From: Gammaproteobacteria bacterium
GTDB taxonomy: Bacteria > Pseudomonadota > Gammaproteobacteria > Pseudomonadales > Azotimanducaceae
Direction of reading: 5' to 3'
NCBI GenBank assembly: GCA_002712135.1
Contig: PASO01000063.1
Span: 24,011 to 29,695, forward strand
DNA: 5,685 bases
Every line of letters begins with the position of its first letter. The stretch's first letter is position 1. The notes below the pieces were generated by a model. The model was not told the DNA's origin. It searched no databases and worked only from the letters and a program-made list of their open reading frames with translations. This document shows positions 1 through 5,331 of the stretch, one piece after another. A program made the position numbers and the translations under genes.

Positions 1-293
1 TTTTCGTAGCGGTTTGCCTCTGCCTTATCCAACATTCCGCGACGCAGTGCAGATGCGATGCAAACAACCATATCCAGGTCATGATCTTTTCCCAGGGTTG
101 CCCAATCTAGTTGTATATCAGCCTCATCCTGCGGCGGCACAGCCAGGGCATTCGCTGTATAAACACCATCGTGATAGAAGAATACGCGGTATACATCGTG
201 GCCCTGTTCTAGCACGGCCCGAGTGAATAAATAGCCCGACCTTGACGCCTGATCAGAGTAGGGTGCACCGTATACAACAATTGCAAACTTCAT
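1..293 (-). CDS. tusD: Sulfurtransferase TusD (DsrE family), N-terminal 97 codons, runs off left edge
   Basis: This is the first three quarters of TusD. With TusB and TusC it forms the cytoplasmic hexamer that takes persulfide sulfur from TusA and passes it to TusE for 2-thiolation of the wobble uridine of tRNA (MnmA pathway). The translation opens MKFAIVVYGAPYSDQASRSG, carries the family core VFFYHDGVYTANAL (residues 38-50) and PPQDE (53-57), and has VVCIASALRRG at 76-86. Cys78 falls at the same position as the catalytic Cys78 of E. coli TusD. About 30 C-terminal residues are expected beyond the edge. The ATG is fixed by the conserved N-terminus, but no Shine-Dalgarno sequence lies between it and the terminator hairpin ending ten bases upstream. 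tusC and tusB probably follow outside the window. A DsrE of sulfur oxidisers is a less likely reading because of the RRG context and the yccA neighbour. Confidence 0.9.
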   Translation of the reverse strand, partial: MKFAIVVYGAPYSDQASRSGYLFTRAVLEQGHDVYRVFFYHDGVYTANALAVPPQDEADIQLDWATLGKDHDLDMVVCIASALRRGMLDKAEANRYE

Positions 294-302
294 AAATAGA
301 AA

Positions 303-330
303 AGCCCCGACATGAAGGCATGCCGGGGCT
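303..330 (-). terminator. Rho-independent terminator of the yccA-like gene
   Basis: Read on the minus strand, the arm AGCCCCGGCATG (330 down to 319) and the arm CATGTCGGGGCT (314 down to 303) pair over 12 positions around a CCTT loop. One pair is G-T, which works as G-U in minus-strand RNA but would be an A-C mismatch in plus-strand RNA. This fixes the direction. The stem is followed by TTTCTATTT, a short T-rich tail (four T in a row counting the last stem base). It lies 26 bases past the yccA stop and ends ten bases before the tusD start codon, so it may limit yccA read-through into tusD. Confidence 0.8.
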
Positions 331-355
331 GTTGTCTCCTTTTAAGGCCTGATAT

Positions 356-1015
356 CTAGTCGCTGCTGCTAAAGCCCAAGAGAACGAGTAGATGCACGAA
401 AAGGTTGTAGATACTCAGATAGAGCGAGGTGGTGGCCCAAATATAGTTGGTTTCACCACCATTAATAATCCGACTGGTGTCAAAAAGGATAAGACCAGAC
501 ATGATCATGACTACCGCCGCTGAAATTGCCAGTTGCAGACCAGGAATGTGAAAGAAAAGGCTCAGAACTATCGCTCCGATCACCACCCAAAGCCCGGTCA
601 TCAAAAAGCCACCCATGAACGAGAAGTCTTTCTTGGACACCAGTGCGTAGCCTGACAGGGATAGGAAGATAACCCCAGTTAGCGTCAGGGCGCTAAGAAC
701 GGTTTGAGTCCCCGCAGCGGTTTGCATGTAGATGTTAACGAGAGGCCCGATAGAAAAACCGAGTAGACCAGTGAATGCAAACACCAATACTATGCCCCAG
801 ATGCTATTACGCATCTTGCTTATCCCAAACAGCAATGCGAAGGCTCCGATAATAGGCATCCAGCCAAGATGGGGCACGTTCATCGCCATCGCTACACCAG
901 CCATCGCCGCGCTGAATAGCAAGGTCATTGATAGTAGAAGGTAGGTATTACGCAAAACCTTGTTAGTAGAAACAACCGCACTCTGACGGTCAGTTAAAAA
1001 TTGTGCATCTGCCAT
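356..1015 (-). CDS. yccA: YccA/Bax inhibitor-1 (TMBIM) family inner-membrane protein
   Basis: A 219-residue polytopic membrane protein, the same length as E. coli YccA. E. coli YccA binds the FtsH protease with HflKC and restrains its action on membrane proteins; related bacterial BI-1 proteins such as B. subtilis YetJ act as pH-gated calcium leak channels. About seven hydrophobic segments are visible, near residues 24-45, 51-68, 72-96, 104-124, 132-156, 160-178 and 193-214. The family signature region is GLLGFSIGPLVNIY (83-96), and the C-terminal block has LFDTSRIINGG (177-187) followed by SLYLSIYNLFVHLL (197-210). Asp179 matches the first of the paired aspartates of the BI-1 pore; the second position appears to be Ser201, as I recall for YccA-type members. 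The ATG is preceded by AGGAGA (1021-1026) at a five-base spacing. A terminator follows at 303-330. Confidence 0.9.
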   Translation of the reverse strand: MADAQFLTDRQSAVVSTNKVLRNTYLLLSMTLLFSAAMAGVAMAMNVPHLGWMPIIGAFALLFGISKMRNSIWGIVLVFAFTGLLGFSIGPLVNIYMQTAAGTQTVLSALTLTGVIFLSLSGYALVSKKDFSFMGGFLMTGLWVVIGAIVLSLFFHIPGLQLAISAAVVMIMSGLILFDTSRIINGGETNYIWATTSLYLSIYNLFVHLLVLLGFSSSD

Positions 1016-1061
1016 GCATATCTCCTAAGTGTTGACGGCTTATAGCTACGTTTGACGATAA

Positions 1062-1089
1062 ATTTTAAGGCTCCACTGAATAAAAGCAA
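1062..1089 (-). promoter_or_regulatory. Candidate sigma-70 promoter for the yccA-like gene
   Basis: On the minus strand, TTGCTT (1084-1089) and TAAAAT (1062-1067) are separated by 16 bases. The -10 matches the consensus at five of six positions, but the -35 matches only its first three. Transcription would start near 1055 and give a leader of about 40 bases containing the AGGAGA ribosome site. The weak -35 makes this a tentative call. Confidence 0.3.
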
Positions 1090-1297
1090 CAGCACACGAA
1101 AATTACCGCTTATCAGTACTTTTGACCAGTTATTTTAAAAATAATTCCTATTCTTGATATTGGGGAGACGATAAGAATGGCCAAGTCATGACCTGATTTC
1201 TTTATTACCCAGTACATTCCCTAAAGCTGTTTACGTTCGAGATGGAATATCGGACGATACGAGTCCATATTCGGTTATCGAAATAAGTTCCTTTGTC

Positions 1298-1325
1298 TTG
1301 ATAACCTGGTTCTTGGCCGTATAAA
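1298..1325 (+). promoter_or_regulatory. Candidate sigma-70 promoter upstream of the MFS gene
   Basis: TTGATA (1298-1303) and TATAAA (1320-1325) each match the sigma-70 hexamers at five of six positions, with a 16-base spacer. This is the best promoter-like sequence in the window. Transcription would begin near 1332. The first supported gene downstream is the MFS transporter at 1571, so the leader would be about 240 bases and would cross the decayed coding stretch. Confidence 0.5.
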
Positions 1326-1570
1326 GCAAACGATTGGTACTCAATTCAATTCAATATGAAAAACCTCGCACGCTTGATCTATCCGCGAGCAACAAATTGC
1401 ATTATGGAAGACCATATTAAGGCAGAATCATTGCTACGCTTCATCAACTACAAGCTGTGGAAGTTTATGGCGAGCTGGCATCAGACCTTGGCAAACTGGC
1501 TAACTGAATTAGACTGTCTGATCCTCGTGCTTCGTTTGCCGATGATCACTTACCATACGGTGAAGACTTA
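1325..1570 (+). pseudogene. Possible decayed coding sequence in frame with the MFS gene
   Basis: The frame that becomes the MFS gene at 1571 can be read upstream to a stop at 1322, broken only by TAA (1418-1420) and TGA (1505-1507). The pieces have the codon pattern of real protein: YEKPRTLDLSASNKLHYGRPY (positions 1355-1417), then ATLHQLQAVEVYGELASDLG (1433-1492), then SDPRASFADDHLPYGEDL (1517-1570), with many G-starting codons. I do not recognise a family. It may be the tail of a lost gene, a former longer N-terminus of the transporter, or chance. The overlapping 71-codon frame in the third phase looks less protein-like. Confidence 0.25.
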
Positions 1571-2785
1571 GTGGATGCCCCAATTGAGCGGGACCCACCC
1601 TACGGCTGGCTCATGGTTGCCGTGGTATTCCTTCTTAGCTCCCTTTCGTTTGGTGCCCTGGGTGCAATCTCGGTTTTCTTGAAACCACTGTCGGCAGAGT
1701 TTGGTTGGGGCAGGGGTACGACATCGCTAGGTTATACAACGATTGCTTTTGCGTCTGCGCTCTTCGGCGTGCTTTGGGGATTCGTCGCCGATAAATATGG
1801 CACACGATGGTTTGGCGTTGTAGCCGCAGTTGTTATGAGTGCGTGTTTGTTCATGCTGAGTCAGCAATCCAGCCTAACTGAGTTCTTCATTCTTTATTTT
1901 CTTTTCGGCGCGTTCGGCAATGCCATGGTATCAACACCCCTGTTCGCCAACGTGGGTTTCTGGTTCCGCAGGAACCCTGGGCTTGCCCTTGGTGTTATGG
2001 CGTCAGGCGGTGCAGTGGGGCAGGGTGTGGTGCCGTTCTTTGCTGGCATGGCAATTGAAAGTGTTGGTTGGCAACAGGCCTACCTGATGATGGCGATTTG
2101 TTACTTTGTGGTTGCTTTTCCAATCGCGTTTCTTATTCGTGAGTCACCTGCTCGTATTAGTGCACGCACGGCTGTTGAGCCTTCCCCAAGAGACTTTCCG
2201 TTGTCAGAGGTCGAGGTGATTATCTGGATTAGCTGTGCAGTGATCTTCTGCTGTAACTGTATGTCTGTTCCCATTGTGCACCTGGTTCCTTTGTTAACAG
2301 ACAAAGGCCATCCCTTGGAATACGCGACTAGCGTGCTGCTCGTGCTGATGCTTGCCGGGGCGGCAGGCAGGGTGTTGGGTGGAAAACTAGGTGACATGAT
2401 CGGCGCCTTACCTGCCTACATGTTGATGTCTGCCGGTCAGACTTTCTTCGTTTTCTGGTTTCCTCACGTTGACAGTACAGTCTCGCTTTACCTGATCGCG
2501 ATATGCTTTGGCTTCGCCTATTCAGGTGTCATGACCTGTATTCTATTTTCCACTCGGATGATGGTATCTGCTCGGTTTGCAGCCCGCGCCATGAGCATTA
2601 CCTCATTCTTTGGGTGGAATGGTATGGGGCTGGGCGGTTTTCTAGGGGGTTATTTCTTCGATTTGAGCGGCAACTATGTTTGGTCTTTTACGTTTGCTTC
2701 TGTCGCTGGTATTGGAAATCTAATCATTCTGACCTTTTTTATGGTCCGGATTAGGCGGAAGAGGTTGCTTAACTCAGCGTCTTGA
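1571..2785 (+). CDS. MFS transporter, oxalate/formate antiporter or monocarboxylate-porter type
   Basis: A 404-residue inner-membrane transporter with twelve predicted helices, near residues 13-37, 52-72, 80-97, 103-125, 135-162, 170-190, 214-240, 252-272, 279-298, 303-327, 340-362 and 370-392. The N-terminal PPYGWLMVAVVF and FGALGAISVFLKPL (27-40) are typical of the MCT/OFA branch, which moves small organic anions. The MFS loop 2-3 motif is GFVADKYGTR (70-79), with a second-half counterpart GRVLGGKLGDMIG (266-278). The GTG start is chosen because it puts the usual short cytoplasmic tail before helix 1 and has GGTGA (1559-1563) seven bases upstream; no ATG or TTG precedes it in frame after the stop at 1505. 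Next to a dioxygenase and a sulfatase, it may carry an organosulfur substrate or its carboxylate product. The substrate is not readable from sequence. Confidence 0.88.
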   Translation: MDAPIERDPPYGWLMVAVVFLLSSLSFGALGAISVFLKPLSAEFGWGRGTTSLGYTTIAFASALFGVLWGFVADKYGTRWFGVVAAVVMSACLFMLSQQSSLTEFFILYFLFGAFGNAMVSTPLFANVGFWFRRNPGLALGVMASGGAVGQGVVPFFAGMAIESVGWQQAYLMMAICYFVVAFPIAFLIRESPARISARTAVEPSPRDFPLSEVEVIIWISCAVIFCCNCMSVPIVHLVPLLTDKGHPLEYATSVLLVLMLAGAAGRVLGGKLGDMIGALPAYMLMSAGQTFFVFWFPHVDSTVSLYLIAICFGFAYSGVMTCILFSTRMMVSARFAARAMSITSFFGWNGMGLGGFLGGYFFDLSGNYVWSFTFASVAGIGNLIILTFFMVRIRRKRLLNSAS

Positions 2786-2837
2786 TCGTTACTTTAACCA
2801 AATCTATCTGACATGCTGCGTTTCTAACGTTGTCCTC

Positions 2838-2951
2838 TCACTCAGATTCCTCCAGTCGAAAGGCATTGTAAGAAAAGCCAACAACAGTGAAGACGAGACT
2901 GAGCACGCTGACAAAATAGAAGCTGCGAAGTCTTGAGTCTATGTCATCCAT
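2838..2951 (-). CDS. 37-residue single-pass membrane ORF directly after the dioxygenase gene, possibly a truncated remnant
   Basis: This short frame starts with ATG seven bases after the dioxygenase stop codon, so it is probably cotranscribed and may be translationally coupled. The product begins MDDIDSRLRS, has one hydrophobic helix at about residues 11-28 (FYFVSVLSLVFTVVGFSY), then a polar end NAFRLEESE. After the TGA the same phase stays open to 2769 and reads EDNVRNAACQIDL and onward. From memory, longer gammaproteobacterial hypothetical proteins start with a very similar anchor and continue past this point, so the ORF may be the front part of a gene broken by a stop and cut off at the MFS gene. 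The only ribosome-site candidate is a weak AGAG inside the dioxygenase end. Function is unknown. Confidence 0.5.
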   Translation of the reverse strand: MDDIDSRLRSFYFVSVLSLVFTVVGFSYNAFRLEESE

Positions 2952-2958
2952 GATTTAA

Positions 2959-3855
2959 CTACTCTGGCGAGCTGTCAGTGATCTGGCCCATATCCTTGAG
3001 GTATAAGGCTAACTGCCGATCATGACGACTGGTTGCGGTTAAAGGACGCTTGGAAAGAGAAGGCGACCATCTTGGTGCGCTGGCGGCCTCGACTTTATCA
3101 CCTACGACGGTGACCCGTTGAATGATGCGTTCGCCGTCAAAATCATTCAATACGTAGTGCTGGGTACAGCGATTGTCCCAGATGCCAACCGTACCTTCGG
3201 ACCACTGATAGCGGACGGTAAACTGTGGGCTCTTGATCCAGTTGGTGAGGTACTCGAGCATGGCTTTGCTTTCACTCCAGTTCATTTCGACAATACGCCT
3301 GGTAAAGTGTTCGTTAACATACAAGGACTTCTTACCTGTGACCGGGTGTACTCGCACAACAGGGTGAATTGTCATTTTGTCTGGTCGATTGTGAGGAAGC
3401 GCATCGTTTAATGCCGTAAGTCCTGTACAAAGCTCTTTCATTGGCTCTGATAGCTCATTGTACGCATGCTCCATGCTCGCCCACATGGTATCTCCACCTA
3501 CAGGAGGGCACTTCACCATATGGAGTATCGACATAACAGAAGGTCGTTGTTGGAAGGTGAGATCAGAATGCCATTCATCAGCGACGCCCCCCTGTGATGC
3601 TGCAAGTTCAAATAGATCAGGATGATCCGGGTAGGCATTCTTGAGATTCGGATGCCCCTCTATTGGCCCAAAACATTTTCCCAGGCTCGTGTGCTGTGTT
3701 TTGCTTATATTCTGCGCAGGGAAAAATAGCACCTTGTGGTCGAGTAGCAATGATTTGATACGGTCGATATCCGAATTCGTTGGGGCGCCTAGGTCGGCAC
3801 CTTCGATCTTCGCGCCTAGACTGCCTGACAGTCTTTTAACTCGCCACTCTTTCAT
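2959..3855 (-). CDS. TauD/TfdA-family Fe(II)/2-oxoglutarate-dependent dioxygenase
   Basis: A 298-residue cytoplasmic oxygenase that would couple 2-oxoglutarate decarboxylation to substrate hydroxylation; in TauD and AtsK this releases sulfite from taurine or sulfate from alkyl sulfates. The iron ligands are His96 and Asp98 (EWHSDLTF) and His233 (WDNRCTQHYV). The 2-oxoglutarate contacts are Thr123 in GGDTMWAS and Arg243; Arg247 matches the second TauD arginine. Aligned by eye with E. coli TauD, sulfonate-binding His70 is kept as His68, but Tyr73 and Asn95 become Leu71 and Ala92, and the loop carrying Ser158/Phe159 is about 24 residues shorter. It is therefore probably not a taurine dioxygenase. 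The C-terminus is longer than in TauD. The ATG has a perfect AGGAGG (3861-3866) five bases upstream. It is divergent from the sulfatase gene and is followed by the 37-codon ORF. Confidence 0.9.
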   Translation of the reverse strand: MKEWRVKRLSGSLGAKIEGADLGAPTNSDIDRIKSLLLDHKVLFFPAQNISKTQHTSLGKCFGPIEGHPNLKNAYPDHPDLFELAASQGGVADEWHSDLTFQQRPSVMSILHMVKCPPVGGDTMWASMEHAYNELSEPMKELCTGLTALNDALPHNRPDKMTIHPVVRVHPVTGKKSLYVNEHFTRRIVEMNWSESKAMLEYLTNWIKSPQFTVRYQWSEGTVGIWDNRCTQHYVLNDFDGERIIQRVTVVGDKVEAASAPRWSPSLSKRPLTATSRHDRQLALYLKDMGQITDSSPE

Positions 3856-3923
3856 ACTTGCCTCCTAACGAGCAGTCTACGTAATACGGTCGATCATCGC
3901 TACGCGAATTAAGTGCTTTGCAA

Positions 3924-3940
3924 AACCATTCCGAATGATT
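3924..3940. promoter_or_regulatory. Possible operator dyad between divergent dioxygenase and sulfatase genes
   Basis: CATTC (3927-3931) and GAATG (3933-3937) form a perfect inverted repeat around one base. Two more matching A/T pairs lie outside a single mismatch on each side. A second small dyad, TCGC-TAC-GCGA, lies at 3897-3907. Both sit within the 116-base gap that must hold the promoters of both divergent genes, so a shared regulator could bind here. The arms are short and could be chance. I see no convincing -35/-10 pair for either gene. Confidence 0.25.
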
Positions 3941-3958
3941 AACTTGTCTTTTTTAATC

Positions 3959-3970
3959 TTGAGGTTGAGG
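3959..3970 (+). promoter_or_regulatory. Duplicated ribosome-binding element before the sulfatase
   Basis: TTGAGG occurs twice in tandem. The upstream GAGG (3961-3964) is seven bases from the ATG and is well placed for initiation. The downstream copy is only one base away and is too close to act for this start. Confidence 0.5.
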
Positions 3971-3971
3971 A

Positions 3972-5315
3972 ATGAAAAGACGTGATTTATTAAAGGGCGT
4001 TGGTGCTGCCGCTTTGCTTCCCGCAGCCCTGACCCAAGCCAGCACAGGTAAAAAGAAAACCAACGTCATCCTGATCATGACTGATGACACCGGTTACGAA
4101 GTGTTTGGTTGTTACGGGTCGAAACAATACCAAACACCCCGTGTTGACCAGTTAGCGGACCTTGGTATGCGTTTCAACCACTGTTATTCCAATCCCGTTT
4201 GCGCACCCAGCCGCCTTTCCATTATGACGGGTAAGACCAACGTCAGAAATTACGTCCACTGGGGCATTCTGGATCCCGGTGAACAAACCATCGGTCACAT
4301 CATGAAAGATGCGGGCTACGCAACCTGCGTTGCCGGTAAGTGGCAGCTACATGGAGAGGGGACCTTCGTGTCTGAAAAGAAAGGTGCAGGCACACTTCCA
4401 CAAGATGCGGGATTTGATGAGCATTTTTGCTATAACCTGGAGAAGTCCCACCACGACTACTGGAAGCCCATTTTTACCGTTAATGGTCAGCAGAAGACGT
4501 ATGAAGGCGAGGATGCTTATTCACCAACCCTTGCAAATGACTACGTGTGCGACTTCATCGATAGAAAGAAGAGCGATCCTTTTTTCATCTACTATCCTTT
4601 GGTGCTTACCCATGGGCCGTTTGAGCCAACACCAGACAGTGCCGATCGATCTGCGAAAAATGTGCAACAGAATTTCGAGGATATGGTGTCCTATATGGAT
4701 AAGCTGGTAGGTCGTGTCGTGGATAAGCTAGATCAAGCAGGCGTCAGGGAGGATACCCTTATCCTGTTTACGGGGGATAATGGATCGCCTGGCGGTAAGA
4801 AGGGCGGGATTGTCTCTGAACTAAATGGCGTGATGATTGAAGGTGGCAAGAGTAAGACCACCGATGCGGGCACGCGTGTAGCTTTGGTGGCCAATATGCC
4901 AGGTACCGTGCCGGCAGGGAAGGTTAACGATGACCTGGTTGATTTCAGTGACATGTTGCCAACGATTGGCGCTATAGGCGGTGCGAGTTTGCCGAAGGGT
5001 GAGGTGCTTGATGGCGTTAGCTTTTTGCCGCAGCTCCAAGGTAGAAGGGGTACACCCCGTGAATCTATTTACCAGTATTTTGAACCCATTCCAGGGCCCG
5101 TACCCAATCCGGTAGTTTTTGCGCGAGATCAGCGATGGAAATTATACGGCGATGGTCGTCTATATGACGTCAGCAACGATGTACTCGAACAGCACCCCGT
5201 GACTGAAGGCGGCAGCAGACCACGCAAGAAGCTCCAGGCTGTACTCGACTCAATGCCCTCGGAAGGGCTGAAGATTTACCGGCCACCCAGGGACCCAATG
5301 GAGGGAAGAGGCTAA
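3972..5315 (+). CDS. Tat-exported formylglycine-dependent sulfatase (type I, alkaline-phosphatase fold)
   Basis: A 447-residue sulfatase that would hydrolyse a sulfate ester in the periplasm. The N-terminus MKRRDLLKGVGAAALLPAAL has the twin arginines (Arg3-Arg4), LLK and a hydrophobic stretch of a Tat signal, with cleavage likely near residues 22-25. The mature part opens TNVILIMTDDTGYE, giving calcium ligands Asp38 and Asp39. The sulfatase signature PVCAPSRLSIMTG (75-87) provides Cys77, to be converted to formylglycine, and Arg81. Further active-site residues are Lys123 and His127 (AGKWQLHG), His214 (LTHGP), Asp269 and Asn270 (FTGDNGS) and Lys293 or Lys295 (GGKSKT). All expected residues are present, so it is probably active. 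A cysteine-type enzyme exported folded by Tat needs a formylglycine-generating enzyme in the cytoplasm; none is in the window. The substrate (aryl, alkyl, choline or sugar sulfate) cannot be decided. Confidence 0.93.
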   Translation: MKRRDLLKGVGAAALLPAALTQASTGKKKTNVILIMTDDTGYEVFGCYGSKQYQTPRVDQLADLGMRFNHCYSNPVCAPSRLSIMTGKTNVRNYVHWGILDPGEQTIGHIMKDAGYATCVAGKWQLHGEGTFVSEKKGAGTLPQDAGFDEHFCYNLEKSHHDYWKPIFTVNGQQKTYEGEDAYSPTLANDYVCDFIDRKKSDPFFIYYPLVLTHGPFEPTPDSADRSAKNVQQNFEDMVSYMDKLVGRVVDKLDQAGVREDTLILFTGDNGSPGGKKGGIVSELNGVMIEGGKSKTTDAGTRVALVANMPGTVPAGKVNDDLVDFSDMLPTIGAIGGASLPKGEVLDGVSFLPQLQGRRGTPRESIYQYFEPIPGPVPNPVVFARDQRWKLYGDGRLYDVSNDVLEQHPVTEGGSRPRKKLQAVLDSMPSEGLKIYRPPRDPMEGRG

Positions 5316-5331
5316 GTATTACTTAGCCTTT
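5307..5331. terminator. Hairpin spanning both convergent stop codons, possible bidirectional terminator
   Basis: AGGCTAAG (5309-5316) and CTTAGCCT (5322-5329) are exact reverse complements around a TATTA loop. A G-T and an A-T pair can extend the stem. The sulfatase TAA (5313-5315) lies in the left arm and the minus-strand TAA of the GST-family gene (5323-5325) lies in the right arm. There is no T tract on either side (only TTT on the plus strand, partly within the stem), so classical Rho-independent termination would be weak. Confidence 0.5.

Larger units (their letters stand above)
1016..1570. other. 555-base divergent intergenic region without a convincing intact gene
   Basis: This stretch separates the minus-strand yccA-like gene from the plus-strand MFS gene. 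Its left part (about 1050-1250) is AT-rich and holds the yccA ribosome site, a candidate yccA promoter and no long open frame on either strand. Its right part holds a good plus-strand promoter (1298-1325), three tandem TCAAT units (1341-1355) and a decayed-looking coding frame (1325-1570). A 71-codon frame starting at ATG 1356 and ending at 1571 exists, but it has no Shine-Dalgarno sequence and its product resembles nothing I know. I see no tRNA, small-RNA or riboswitch signature. Confidence 0.6.

Noticed and set aside
14..226. Plus-strand frame over tusD
   Set aside because: It is antisense to clearly conserved TusD codons, including Cys78, and its product has no family features.
1154..1190. 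Promoter or mini-ORF (ATG GCC AAG TCA TGA after GGGGAGA)
   Set aside because: The frame is only four codons long and no -10 hexamer lies at a proper distance from the TTGATA at 1154.
1356..1571. 71-codon plus-strand frame before the transporter as an ordinary gene
   Set aside because: No ribosome site, an odd product with no recognisable family, and a different phase of the same bases looks more protein-like. Kept only as a possible leader peptide in a finding.
2101..2397. 98-codon minus-strand frame inside the transporter
   Set aside because: Antisense to transmembrane helices of the MFS protein; a low-complexity Ser/Thr product that follows from the opposite strand.
2786..2837. Terminator between the convergent transporter and 37-codon ORF
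   Set aside because: No inverted repeat with a T tract could be found in this gap on either strand.
3118..3411. 97-codon plus-strand frame inside the dioxygenase
   Set aside because: Antisense to the conserved catalytic C-terminal half of the dioxygenase, with no ribosome site.
4309..4710. 133-codon plus-strand frame within the sulfatase
   Set aside because: Alternative phase over conserved sulfatase codons; the product is rich in Arg, Ser and Met and has no domain.
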